Assembly: GCF_021887715.1 (NCBI RefSeq)
Contig: NZ_JAIQXX010000004.1
Location: 124,001-188,000, forward strand
Direction of reading: 5' to 3'
DNA length: 64,000 nucleotides
From: Winogradskyella immobilis
GTDB taxonomy: Bacteria; Bacteroidota; Bacteroidia; Flavobacteriales; Flavobacteriaceae
Shown: one piece after another, positions 1 through 8,150 of the stretch
Layout of the letters: each line of letters begins with the position of its first letter
How positions within the stretch are numbered: the first letter of the stretch is position 1
Made by a program: the position numbers and the translations under genes
The notes under the pieces: model-generated
What the model saw: the letters and a program-made list of their open reading frames with translations, nothing else
What the model was told of the DNA's origin: nothing
Databases searched by the model: none

Positions 1-17
1 TTATAATCAGTAATAAA

Positions 18-1271
18 TTATAATCCAAAAGCTATTTTTACCTTATCGACGTAATCTAATTTTTCCCATGTAAATAATTCAACATCTATAGTTTTAGATT
101 CACCATGAGGTTGTACAAATATTTTAGATACGATTTCATTTTGCCTTCCCATATGTCCATAAGCAGCTGTTTCGCTATACATAGGTTGACGTAGTTTTAA
201 ACGCGATTCAATAGAAGCTGGACGCATGTCAAAGATATCTTTTACTCTTTCAGAAATTTCACTATCTGTCATATTAAAAGGGCATGTGCCATACGTGTCT
301 ACTAAAATAGAAGTTGGTTGTACAACTCCAATAGCATAACTTACTTGCACTAATACTTCATTGCAAATACCAGCAGCAACTAAATTCTTAGCTATATGGC
401 GCGTTGCATAAGCAGCACTTCTATCTACTTTACTTGGGTCTTTTCCTGAAAATGCGCCACCACCATGAGCGCCTTTTCCGCCATAAGTGTCTACAATAAT
501 TTTACGTCCTGTTAATCCTGTATCACCATGTGGACCACCGATAACAAATTTTCCTGTTGGATTTATATGATACGTAATGTCGTCATTAAATAGTATTTGA
601 ATATTTTCAGGAAGTTGCGCTTTAACTCTCGGGATTAGAATATCAACAATATCTTTTCTGATTTTTGCAAGCATAACATCGTCAGATGCAAAATCATCAT
701 GCTGCGTAGAAACTACAATAGCATCAATACGTTGAGGTATATTATCATCACTATATTCAATAGTCACTTGACTCTTAGAATCTGGACGTAGATAAGTAAT
801 ATCTTTATTTTCTCTTCTTAATTCAGCAAGCTCAATTAAAATTTTATGCGATAAATCTAAAGCTAAAGGCATAAAATTTTCTGTTTCTCTAGAAGCATAA
901 CCAAACATCATACCTTGGTCACCTGCGCCTTGTTCTTCTTTAGATTCACGGTCAACTCCACGATTTATATCTTCAGATTGTTCGTGTATTGCAGAAAACA
1001 CACCACAAGAATTACCATCAAACATATATTCGCTTTTAGTATAGCCAATTTTATTAATAGTATCTCTTGCAATTTTTTGCACATCTAAATACGTGTTAGA
1101 TTTTACTTCACCAGCTAATATAACTTGACCTGTAGTTACAAGTGTTTCACAAGCTACTTTCGATTCTGGATCGAATGCTAAAAAATTATCAATTAACGCA
1201 TCACTAATTTGATCTGCTACTTTATCTGGGTGTCCTTCAGAAACACTTTCTGAAGTAAATAAATATGCCAT
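18..1271 (-). CDS. metK: S-adenosylmethionine synthetase MetK
   Basis: Makes S-adenosylmethionine from methionine and ATP in the cytoplasm. The 417-residue protein begins with the family signature around [16 protein letters not shown] (residues 8-24) and carries the ATP and phosphate loops [12 protein letters not shown] and [12 protein letters not shown] in the second half. Length is normal for Bacteroidota MetK. It is transcribed leftward as a single gene, and its stop lies 17 bases from the window edge. Its 5' leader holds a SAM-II riboswitch (1326-1436), so the enzyme is probably repressed by its own product. The identification rests on diagnostic motifs and is close to certain; the regulation is an inference from the leader. 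Confidence 0.98.
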   Translation of the reverse strand: MAYLFTSESVSEGHPDKVADQISDALIDNFLAFDPESKVACETLVTTGQVILAGEVKSNTYLDVQKIARDTINKIGYTKSEYMFDGNSCGVFSAIHEQSEDINRGVDRESKEEQGAGDQGMMFGYASRETENFMPLALDLSHKILIELAELRRENKDITYLRPDSKSQVTIEYSDDNIPQRIDAIVVSTQHDDFASDDVMLAKIRKDIVDILIPRVKAQLPENIQILFNDDITYHINPTGKFVIGGPHGDTGLTGRKIIVDTYGGKGAHGGGAFSGKDPSKVDRSAAYATRHIAKNLVAAGICNEVLVQVSYAIGVVQPTSILVDTYGTCPFNMTDSEISERVKDIFDMRPASIESRLKLRQPMYSETAAYGHMGRQNEIVSKIFVQPHGESKTIDVELFTWEKLDYVDKVKIAFGL

Positions 1272-1325
1272 ATTCTATTTCTATTATTTATTGCAGATTT
1301 GACGAAAATGTCTAAAGAAGTTTAC

Positions 1326-1436
1326 ACTGCCTTTAGCATTTAATCCCGAACTTTGTTTCGGAATCTGTCTGTAATTAGTGACAGGTGCTGAAACAAGTTC
1401 AGCACTAGAGGTTGCAATCAGTCAAATCTGTCCTCT
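1326..1436 (-). promoter_or_regulatory. SAM-II riboswitch upstream of metK, with an internal insertion
   Basis: Read on the minus strand, the leader has P1 strands AGAGG (1432-1436) and CCTCT (1407-1411) around a loop reading GATTTGACTGATTGCAA. The conserved second half, ATTAAATGCTAAAGGCAGT, lies at 1326-1344. These match the SAM-II core (GAUUU-A--G-AUUGCAA ... AUAAAU--GCUAAA). The pseudoknot strands ACTG and CAGT are also present. Between the P1 3' strand and the second half there is an insert of about 62 bases that folds into two hairpins (1385-1405 and 1346-1361). The position between promoter and metK fits a SAM-responsive switch. The call is from remembered consensus; no covariance search was run. 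Confidence 0.85.
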
Positions 1437-1450
1437 ATTTTTTAAGATTT

Positions 1451-1458
1451 CAAAAATA
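1451..1458 (-). promoter_or_regulatory. Probable metK promoter (-7 element)
   Basis: On the minus strand this reads TATTTTTG, matching the Bacteroidota -7 consensus TAnnTTTG. The predicted transcript start is about 7 bases downstream, near 1443-1446, just 5' of the riboswitch P1 strand. The -33 element is weak (TTTCG near 1482-1486). Confidence 0.55.
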
Positions 1459-1543
1459 CAAAAATCAAAGTACTCATAAAACGAAACCAATTAAAAATAA
1501 AAGATAAAATTTTGTAAAAGTTATAGTAACCTTAAACTAAAGA

Positions 1544-2017
1544 TTATTCTGCACTTATAACCTTATCTGTAATAGCATTTAAAGCTCCACTTACTTTGGC
1601 TAAAATATCATCCTTACCTTCTATTTGATGTCTGCTTTTAAGGTAAGATGGATCATTATATGCAATATTTACATTACCACTATCATTGACATAAACAATA
1701 ATTTTTTGAGGCAAATCAATACTTACAGTTTGGCTAGTTTGCATTAGAGGTGTTCCTAGTTTTGGATTACCAAATAATATAATACGTGTAGGATTAAGAT
1801 TTAAATCTACCGAAGCTGCATTTCTACTATGATCTAATTCTAAAATAATTTTAAGATTTGGGTTAGTATCAATGATAGATCTTAATTTGGTGTAAGTTGT
1901 ATCAAAGTCATAAGGACTTTCTTTAATAATTAAGCCGTTGTTTGTATCCATGTTTTTAGTATTACAAGAAGTTAATGTTATAATCATTAAACTGATAAAA
2001 GCGAAACGATATTTCAT
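1544..2017 (-). CDS. DUF302 family lipoprotein
   Basis: A 157-residue secreted lipoprotein. The N-terminus is a type II signal peptide with lipobox LTSC (Cys at residue 18). The rest resembles the DUF302 fold: a stretch beginning IIKESPYDFDTTYTKL, then the segment RIILFGNPKLGTPLMQ, which is typical of the family. Function is unknown; DUF302 proteins are small periplasmic or cytoplasmic domains without an agreed reaction. It is monocistronic, reads toward metK and lies divergent from the arginine operon. The ATG at 2017 directly precedes the signal peptide, so the start is secure. Confidence 0.8.
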   Translation of the reverse strand: MKYRFAFISLMIITLTSCNTKNMDTNNGLIIKESPYDFDTTYTKLRSIIDTNPNLKIILELDHSRNAASVDLNLNPTRIILFGNPKLGTPLMQTSQTVSIDLPQKIIVYVNDSGNVNIAYNDPSYLKSRHQIEGKDDILAKVSGALNAITDKVISAE

Positions 2018-2147
2018 TTTGTTGATATTTTAAAATTTACTTTTTAAAGATATGATTATTAGTAGAGAAAATAATTTAAAGTTAACAAGGATTATAAAAT
2101 GATTTTAAATAATGTAGATTTTTTTAAAAAAATATTAAAACAATTTA

Positions 2148-2155
2148 TATATTTG
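2148..2155 (+). promoter_or_regulatory. Candidate promoter of the arginine operon (-7 TATATTTG)
   Basis: TATATTTG exactly matches the Bacteroidota -7 consensus. No good -33 TTG is visible at the usual distance; only an A/T tract. Transcription would start near 2161, giving a leader of about 280 bases before the first gene. That length fits an attenuated leader. Confidence 0.45.
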
Positions 2156-2159
2156 GCTC

Positions 2160-2213
2160 GTGAATACTATTGAAAATAAAATACAATTACGCAAACGCCG
2201 CTGTCGCTGTTAA
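2160..2213 (+). CDS. Arg-rich 17-codon reading frame in the arg leader (first)
   Basis: A GTG-initiated frame of 17 codons whose last eight codons read LRKRRCRC, four of them Arg. It lies between the candidate promoter and the first arg gene. The GTG would fall at or just before the predicted transcript start, so either transcription starts further upstream or this frame is not translated as drawn. Recorded because Arg codon clusters in front of an arg operon suggest ribosome-mediated attenuation. Confidence 0.3.
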   Translation: MNTIENKIQLRKRRCRC

Positions 2214-2260
2214 TACTAGAACCTTAGTTTAATCAGTAACGTAATTATTTTATTTTAACC

Positions 2261-2356
2261 TTGTATCATTTTTTCTCAATATCATTTTTTCAAACTTTAG
2301 TTATTTTTAATAATAACAAAACCATACGTCGTCGTTTTTTCTTTCGCCGTCGCTAA
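2261..2356 (+). CDS. Candidate arginine leader peptide ending RRRFFFRRR
   Basis: A short frame ends with nine codons, three Arg, three Phe, three Arg (CGT CGT CGT ... CGC CGT CGC), followed by TAA at 2354. No ATG or GTG is in frame. The only conventional alternative start is TTG at 2261, which gives 31 residues. The segment AACAAAACCATA before the Arg codons looks as if an ATG could have been lost. Six Arg codons just upstream of a hairpin and the arg operon suggest a leader peptide that senses charged tRNA-Arg. The frame is seen directly; translation is inferred. Confidence 0.5.
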   Translation: MYHFFSISFFQTLVIFNNNKTIRRRFFFRRR

Positions 2357-2373
2357 GGCGTGTACTTTATTCT

Positions 2374-2403
2374 AAGAACTTAGGTGTGTCCGGTTCTTCT
2401 TTT
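2374..2403 (+). terminator. Candidate attenuator hairpin of the arg operon
   Basis: AAGAACT pairs with GGTTCTT (last pair T-G), with an inner GG/CC pair closing the loop, followed by CTTTT. The T-tract is short and interrupted, so the terminator is of moderate strength. It sits 18 bases after the stop of the Arg-rich frame. An upstream AGAACC (2218-2223) can alternatively pair with GGTTCT (2392-2397) and CCTTAG (2222-2227) with CTAAGG (2353-2358), which would give competing folds. Confidence 0.45.
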
Positions 2404-2444
2404 CAAAACAAATTTTAAAAATAGTTTAATTAAAAGTCAAGATA

Positions 2445-3059
2445 ATGAAAGTCATTATTGCTGATAAAACACATATTGTATACGCAGATATCATTTGCGA
2501 AACCATTTCTGATGCTGCTAAAGTGCGAGGTACAGGCATAGCGAAACGGCAGCCAAAGTATATTATTTCTAAGATTGAAAAAGGTAATGCTGTTATTGCT
2601 TTGGATGGTAAAACCTTTGCTGGTTTTTGTTATATCGAATCTTGGGGGCACGATAAATTTGTAGCCAATTCGGGATTAATAGTTCATAAAAATTATAGAA
2701 ATCAAGGTCTAGCAAAAAAAATAAAGAAAAAGATATTTGAGCATTCAGTTAAAAAATTTCCAAACGCAAAATTATTTGGAATTACAACAGGACTTGCTGT
2801 AATGAAAATAAACAGTGAGCTAGGTTACAAGCCTGTTACATTCTCTGAGCTTACTACAGACGAATCATTTTGGAAAGGTTGTCAAACTTGTAAAAACTAT
2901 GATGTATTGCAACGCACCGATAGGAGTATGTGCTTGTGCACAGGTATGCTATATGACTCAGAAACCAAAACCTCAAAATCTAAAGAAGTTAAAGAAAAGA
3001 CCTTTACAAGGTTAAAAAACATGAAACAAACATTGTTTCTAAAAAAGAATAAAAAATGA
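2445..3059 (+). CDS. GNAT N-acyltransferase, first gene of the arg operon (probable glutamate N-acyltransferase)
   Basis: A 204-residue GNAT-fold protein with the acyl-CoA binding loop YRNQGLA in mid-protein and a C-terminal Cys pattern (CQTC then CLC, about residues 146-167) that may bind a metal. As first gene of the arg operon, overlapping argG by four bases (ATGA), it most likely performs the first step, N-acylation of glutamate. In Bacteroidota the intermediates may be N-succinyl rather than N-acetyl, as inferred from the transcarbamylase downstream. The last 25 residues are Lys-rich. Fold assignment is strong; the exact substrate is inferred from context. Confidence 0.8.
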   Translation: MKVIIADKTHIVYADIICETISDAAKVRGTGIAKRQPKYIISKIEKGNAVIALDGKTFAGFCYIESWGHDKFVANSGLIVHKNYRNQGLAKKIKKKIFEHSVKKFPNAKLFGITTGLAVMKINSELGYKPVTFSELTTDESFWKGCQTCKNYDVLQRTDRSMCLCTGMLYDSETKTSKSKEVKEKTFTRLKNMKQTLFLKKNKK

Positions 3060-4246
3060 GCAAATCAAAGAAACTAGTATTGGCCTATAGTGGTGGATTA
3101 GATACTTCGTATTGCGCAGTGCATTTATCAAAAGATAAAGGATTTGAGGTACATGCAGTAAGTGTAAATACGGGTGGTTTTACTAAAGAAGAAATAAAAA
3201 CCATAGAAGCAAAGGCTTATAAAATGGGCGTTATAACCTATAAAAATATTGATGCTATAACATCGTATTACAATAAAGTTGTAAAGTATCTCATTTTTGG
3301 AAATGTCTTAAAAAATAATACCTATCCATTATCGGTGAGTGCAGAACGTATTATTCAAGCAATAGAAATTATCAATTATGCAAAAAGTATAGATGCTAAA
3401 TATATAGCACATGGAAGTACAGGAGCTGGAAACGATCAAGTGCGATTTGATTTGATTTTTCAGACTCTAGCACCAGAAATTGAAATCATAACACCTATAA
3501 GAGATCAACAATTATCAAGGCAAGAAGAGATTGATTACCTCATTCAAAACGGAATAGATATGTCTTGGCAAAAGGCAAAATACTCTATCAATAAAGGGCT
3601 TTGGGGTACAAGCGTTGGCGGTGATGAAACACTAACATCCAATAAAAACTTACCAGAGGAGGCATATCCGTCACAACTGGAAAATGATGAGGAACAACAA
3701 GTGAAATTAACCTTTGATAAGGGAGTGTTTATTGCATTTAATGGTATCGAAAACACTTCTGAAAATAATATAGACATATTAAACGATCTGGCTTCAAAAT
3801 ATGCAATTGGTAGGGATATACATGTTGGAGACACTATTGTTGGTATTAAAGGTAGAGTAGGTTTTGAAGCCGCAGCGGCAACAATTATAATTAAAGCACA
3901 TCATTTGCTAGAAAAACACACATTGACCAAATGGCAATTACAACATAAAGATTACATGGCAAATTGGTATGGCATGCATTTGCATGAAGGTTTGTATTTA
4001 GATCCTGTAATGAGAGACCTAGAAGCGTTTTTAAGTAGTAGTCAAAAGCAAGTATCAGGAGATGTATTTGTGACTTTAAAACCATATCATTTCAGTTTAG
4101 ATGGTATTGACTCTAAACACGATTTAATGCATGCTAAGTTTGGAAGTTATGGCGAAGAAAACAAAGGTTGGACTGCTCAAGAAGCGAAAGGCTTTATTAA
4201 AATTTATGGAAATCAAAGTAAAATCTATCAAAGCATAAACGAATGA
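3056..4246 (+). CDS. argG: Argininosuccinate synthase
   Basis: Condenses citrulline and aspartate with ATP to argininosuccinate. The P-loop-like ATP pyrophosphatase motif LAYSGGLDTSYCA is at residues 8-20, and AHGSTGAGNDQVRF, a substrate-binding signature of the family, lies near residue 118. At 396 residues the length is typical. The start codon overlaps the upstream acyltransferase stop and the stop overlaps the argC start (both ATGA), so translation is probably coupled. Confidence 0.97.
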   Translation: MSKSKKLVLAYSGGLDTSYCAVHLSKDKGFEVHAVSVNTGGFTKEEIKTIEAKAYKMGVITYKNIDAITSYYNKVVKYLIFGNVLKNNTYPLSVSAERIIQAIEIINYAKSIDAKYIAHGSTGAGNDQVRFDLIFQTLAPEIEIITPIRDQQLSRQEEIDYLIQNGIDMSWQKAKYSINKGLWGTSVGGDETLTSNKNLPEEAYPSQLENDEEQQVKLTFDKGVFIAFNGIENTSENNIDILNDLASKYAIGRDIHVGDTIVGIKGRVGFEAAAATIIIKAHHLLEKHTLTKWQLQHKDYMANWYGMHLHEGLYLDPVMRDLEAFLSSSQKQVSGDVFVTLKPYHFSLDGIDSKHDLMHAKFGSYGEENKGWTAQEAKGFIKIYGNQSKIYQSINE

Positions 4247-5220
4247 TACAAGTAGGAATCATAGGTGGCGCTGGATATACAGCAGGAGAATTGATTAGGT
4301 TATTAATTCACCACTCTAAAGCAGAAATCAATTTTGTGTATAGCACTTCTAATGCTGGTAACCCCATTAGTGATGTACATCAGGATTTAATTGGAAGTGT
4401 TGATGCAAAGTTTACAGATACAGTTAATACTAATATTGATGTTCTATTTCTATGTTTAGGTCATGGAAATTCAAAATCATTTTTAAAACAACATACATTT
4501 TCAGAACATACAAAAATTATTGACTTAAGTAATGATTTTAGGCTTAAAAAGGATGCTATTTTTAATAAAAAAGAATTTGTTTACGGTTTGCCAGAATTGC
4601 AAAAAGAGCAAATTAAAAATGCTGATTTTATAGCAAACCCTGGATGTTTTGCCACTACTATTCAATTAGCATTATTACCATTGGCAAAGCATCAATTACT
4701 AAAAAACGATGTACACATAAACGCAGTGACTGGATCTACTGGAGCAGGCGCATCATTAGGTAAGACAACTCATTTTGCATGGCGAGACAATAACTTTTCA
4801 TATTACAAACCATTTGTACATCAACATTTGGAAGAAATACATCAAAGTGTTGTGCAATTGCAAAACGCATTTAATTCAGAGCTTTTATTTATGCCAAACC
4901 GTGGTAATTTCTCAAGAGGAATTTTTGCAACGCTATACACCACTTTTAAAGGTGATTTATCAGAAGCAAAGGGCATCTATAAAACATTTTATCAAGATGC
5001 TTCTTTTACACATGTTAGCGAAAACCAATTACACCTAAAACAGGTTGTAAACACCAATAACTGCCTGCTTCATTTACATAAACATGAAGGTAGATTATTA
5101 ATAACCAGTTGTATTGATAATTTATTAAAAGGAGCGTCAGGACAAGCGATACAAAACATGAACTTAATGTTTGGTTTTGAGGAAACAGAAGGATTACAAT
5201 TAAAAGCAACTTATTTCTAA
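4243..5220 (+). CDS. argC: N-acyl-gamma-glutamyl-phosphate reductase
   Basis: NADPH-dependent reduction of the acylated glutamyl phosphate to the semialdehyde. The Rossmann start GIIGGAGYTAGELIRLL is at residues 5-21 and the catalytic Cys is in NPGCFATT (about residue 135). At 325 residues it is of normal length. It overlaps argG by four bases. An antisense and an alternative-frame ORF inside it have no supporting features and are ignored. Confidence 0.97.
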   Translation: MIQVGIIGGAGYTAGELIRLLIHHSKAEINFVYSTSNAGNPISDVHQDLIGSVDAKFTDTVNTNIDVLFLCLGHGNSKSFLKQHTFSEHTKIIDLSNDFRLKKDAIFNKKEFVYGLPELQKEQIKNADFIANPGCFATTIQLALLPLAKHQLLKNDVHINAVTGSTGAGASLGKTTHFAWRDNNFSYYKPFVHQHLEEIHQSVVQLQNAFNSELLFMPNRGNFSRGIFATLYTTFKGDLSEAKGIYKTFYQDASFTHVSENQLHLKQVVNTNNCLLHLHKHEGRLLITSCIDNLLKGASGQAIQNMNLMFGFEETEGLQLKATYF

Positions 5221-5229
5221 ATCACAGTT

Positions 5230-6354
5230 ATGAATTTATTTGATGTATATCCTTTATTTAATATAACGCCTACTAAGGCTAAAGATGTATGGGTTTATGA
5301 TGAAAATGACAATCAATATCTTGATTTATATGGAGGGCACGCGGTCATCTCAATAGGACATTCGCACCCTCAATATGTAAAAAACATTTCTGATCAGCTT
5401 AAAAACTTAGGATTTTATAGTAACTCAATTAAAAACCCATTACAAGAAGAACTTGCAGAAAGAATAATAGAATTATCTGGTAGCAATGACTATAAATTGT
5501 TTTTGTGTAATTCTGGTGCCGAAGCTAATGAAAATGCTTTGAAATTAGCATCATTTCATACAGGAAACAAAAAAATAATTGCGTTTAAAAACGGATTCCA
5601 TGGGCGTACATCGGCTGCTGTAGCGGCAACAGATAACTCTAAAATTATAGCACCGATTAATGCACAACAGCAAGCACTATTTTTTGATTTAGGTGATATA
5701 GAGTCAGTTGAGCATTCAGTAAAAAAAGGAGCTGTTTGTGCTGTAATTATTGAGTGTATTCAAGGCGTTGGTGGTTTGGATGAAAGTACAACCATCTTTT
5801 ATCAAAGTCTTGAAAAAATTTGCAATAAACATAACGTAATGCTTATTGCAGATGAGGTGCAATCTGGGTTTGGTAGAACGGGCGATTTTTTCGCATTTCA
5901 AAAACATAACATTACACCAGATATTATTTCTATGGCTAAAGGCATGGGTAATGGGTTTCCTGTTGGGGGTATTTTAATTCATCAAAAAATTAAAGCAAAT
6001 TATGGTTTATTAGGAACCACTTTCGGGGGTAATCACCTTGCATGTAAAGCTTCACTTTCAGTTTTAGAGGTTTTAAAAAAAGAGCAATTAATGCAAAATG
6101 TAAACACAGTATCTCAATACTTTATTGAAAAAGCCAAAACGCTTCCAAAATTAAAACAGATTAAAGGTCGAGGATTGATGTTGGGTTTAGAATTTGATTT
6201 TCCAATTGCCGAATTACGAAAGGCGCTGATTTATAAACATAAAATTTTCACAGGAAATTCTAAAAACGCAAACCTACTCAGAATCCTTCCGCCATTAACC
6301 ATTCAAAAACAGCATCTAGATATTTTATTTGATGCTTTAAATAAAGAATTATAG
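5230..6354 (+). CDS. argD: Acyl-ornithine aminotransferase
   Basis: PLP-dependent class III aminotransferase that converts the N-acyl glutamate semialdehyde to N-acyl-ornithine. It shows the substrate and cofactor segments NSGAEANENALKLA and LIADEVQSGFGRTG, and the PLP lysine in SMAKGMGNGFPVGG. At 374 residues it is at the short end of the family. It starts nine bases after argC and ends one base before argF', in a tight operon. Confidence 0.96.
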   Translation: MNLFDVYPLFNITPTKAKDVWVYDENDNQYLDLYGGHAVISIGHSHPQYVKNISDQLKNLGFYSNSIKNPLQEELAERIIELSGSNDYKLFLCNSGAEANENALKLASFHTGNKKIIAFKNGFHGRTSAAVAATDNSKIIAPINAQQQALFFDLGDIESVEHSVKKGAVCAVIIECIQGVGGLDESTTIFYQSLEKICNKHNVMLIADEVQSGFGRTGDFFAFQKHNITPDIISMAKGMGNGFPVGGILIHQKIKANYGLLGTTFGGNHLACKASLSVLEVLKKEQLMQNVNTVSQYFIEKAKTLPKLKQIKGRGLMLGLEFDFPIAELRKALIYKHKIFTGNSKNANLLRILPPLTIQKQHLDILFDALNKEL

Positions 6355-6355
6355 T

Positions 6356-7291
6356 ATGAAAAATTACACAAAAATATCAGACATAAATAATTTAAACCAG
6401 ACGATTAAAGATGCGATTCAGCTTAAGGTAAATCCATTTCAATATCAAAGTTTAGGGAAGCAAAAAACCTTAGTCATGTTGTTTTTTAATTCGAGTTTAC
6501 GCACACGTTTAAGCACTGAGAAAGCAGCAAAACAATTAGGAATGGATGTCATGATATTGAACGTTAATGATGCTTGGAATCTAGAGTTTGAAGATGGAGC
6601 TATAATGAAGATGGACAAGTCTGAGCATGTTAAAGAAGCTGCGCAAGTCATTTCACAATATGCAGATATTATTGCAATACGAGCATTTCCAACATTAATA
6701 GATAAACAAAAGGATACCTCAGAATTTGTACTCAACAGTTTTTTAAAATACACATCGGTACCTATTGTAAATATGGAAAGTGCCACAGCACATCCATTAC
6801 AAGCTTTGGCTGATGCTATTACTATTGAAGAATTAAAATCACTTGCAAAACCTAAAGTAGTTCTGTCTTGGGCACCACATCCTAAAGCATTGCCACAAGC
6901 AGTTGCAAATTCATTTATAGAAATGATGCAGTATTTAGATGTGGATTTAACGATTACACATCCTAAAGGCTATGAGTTGAGCAATAACGTGGTTAAGAAT
7001 ACTAAGGTTAGTTATCATCAAAACGAAGCGCTTAAAGATGCGGATTTTGTTTATGTAAAGAATTGGAGCAGTTACAAGCATTATGGAGAAATTTTATCTC
7101 AAGATTCTAATTGGATGATGACTAAAACCAAATTAGGCACTGCAAAGTTTATGCACTGTTTACCTGTTCGTAGAAATAGTGTTGTTGAAGATGCGGTTTT
7201 AGATAGTGAGCAATCTGTAGTGATTCAACAAGCAAATAACAGAACATTTTCAGCACAAATAGTACTGAAACAAATTCTAGAAAACTTATAA
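6356..7291 (+). CDS. argF': N-succinylornithine (or N-acetylornithine) carbamoyltransferase
   Basis: Bacteroidota-type transcarbamylase acting on an acylated ornithine. The carbamoyl-phosphate loop reads FFNSSLRTRLST (residues 43-54), and the C-terminal HCLPVRRN is the family ornithine-side signature. At 311 residues it matches the Bacteroides fragilis enzyme, which uses N-succinylornithine. The residue just before EH in the 80s loop (DKSEHVKE) decides acyl specificity in this family: Pro in the succinyl enzyme and Glu in the acetyl enzyme. Here it is Ser 89. Ser is compatible with succinyl use, but this needs an assay. The alignment is from memory. Confidence 0.9.
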   Translation: MKNYTKISDINNLNQTIKDAIQLKVNPFQYQSLGKQKTLVMLFFNSSLRTRLSTEKAAKQLGMDVMILNVNDAWNLEFEDGAIMKMDKSEHVKEAAQVISQYADIIAIRAFPTLIDKQKDTSEFVLNSFLKYTSVPIVNMESATAHPLQALADAITIEELKSLAKPKVVLSWAPHPKALPQAVANSFIEMMQYLDVDLTITHPKGYELSNNVVKNTKVSYHQNEALKDADFVYVKNWSSYKHYGEILSQDSNWMMTKTKLGTAKFMHCLPVRRNSVVEDAVLDSEQSVVIQQANNRTFSAQIVLKQILENL

Positions 7292-7298
7292 TGATAAT

Positions 7299-7361
7299 GT
7301 CATTCAGAACAAAGTGAAGAATCTTTTTAAATATGAGATTCTTCGTTTCACTCAGAATGAC
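7299..7361 (+). repeat. Intergenic palindromic repeat (GTCATTC family)
   Basis: An imperfect palindrome: GTCATTCAGAACAAAGTGAAG on the left mirrors CTTCGTTTCACTCAGAATGAC on the right. It fills the gap between argF' and argB. Related copies lie at 54545-54610 and 55959-56022, with partial copies at 41734, 47482, 47805, 54901, 57624 and 60139. Confidence 0.85.
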
Positions 7362-7373
7362 AAAAATGATAAA

Positions 7374-8150
7374 ATGAAAGCATTAAAAATCATAAAAATA
7401 GGAGGAAGCATTATCGATCAACCAGACGCGTTGGATGATTTTCTATCTGAATTTTCAAAATTAGAAGGACCTAAACTGCTGGTTCATGGTGGTGGAAAAT
7501 TAGCAACAGATTTGGCAGAAAAATTGAATGTAGAAGTGAAATTAGTAGATGGAAGGCGTATTACAGATATTAATACCTTAGATATTATTACTATGGTCTA
7601 TGCAGGTAAGGTCAATAAAAAAATCATTTCAAAATTGCAACGTAATCATTGTAATAGCATAGGTTTTACAGGTGCTGATAGTAATACCATAGTGTCAGAT
7701 AAACGACCTGAAAAACCTGTTGATTTTGGTTATGTAGGGGATATTAAACATGTTAATATTGAAACAATTCAATTGCTATTAAAACAACATATTACGCCTG
7801 TATTTTGTGCCATTACACATGATGGGAATGGACAACTTTTAAATACCAATGCAGACACCATTGCTTCAGAAATTGCAATTGCTTTTTCAGAATTGTATAA
7901 CGTTGAGTTATATTATTGTTTTGAAAAATCTGGGGTGCTTCAAAATGTGGAAAACGATAATTCAGTAATCAAAAACATTGATAAAAATAGCTATGCTAAA
8001 TTATTAGGACAGAATAATATTGCCGCAGGCATGCTTCCTAAACTAGCAAACGCTTTTCATGCTATCAATAACCAAGTGCATAAGGTTTGTATTGGTAAAC
8101 CTGAAATGCTATTTAATAAAAATTCAAAATTCACAACCATTCAAAACTAA
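7374..8150 (+). CDS. argB: N-acyl-glutamate kinase
   Basis: Amino acid kinase phosphorylating acylated glutamate. It opens with KIIKIGGSI and carries LVHGGGKLATDLAEKL (about residues 35-50). Although the frame is open from 7314, those extra 20 residues are the translated palindromic repeat at 7299-7361 and have no family match. The ATG at 7374 gives 258 residues, the normal length, and puts the KIGGS motif in its usual place. The stop TAA shares its last base with the argE ATG. Confidence 0.95.
   Translation: MKALKIIKIGGSIIDQPDALDDFLSEFSKLEGPKLLVHGGGKLATDLAEKLNVEVKLVDGRRITDINTLDIITMVYAGKVNKKIISKLQRNHCNSIGFTGADSNTIVSDKRPEKPVDFGYVGDIKHVNIETIQLLLKQHITPVFCAITHDGNGQLLNTNADTIASEIAIAFSELYNVELYYCFEKSGVLQNVENDNSVIKNIDKNSYAKLLGQNNIAAGMLPKLANAFHAINNQVHKVCIGKPEMLFNKNSKFTTIQN

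Noticed and set aside
6445-6786. 113-codon antisense ORF in argF'
   Set aside because: It is a mirror of a strongly conserved transcarbamylase; no independent evidence.
7314-7373. 20-residue N-terminal extension of argB
   Set aside because: It is the translation of an intergenic palindromic repeat; the kinase starts normally at 7374.
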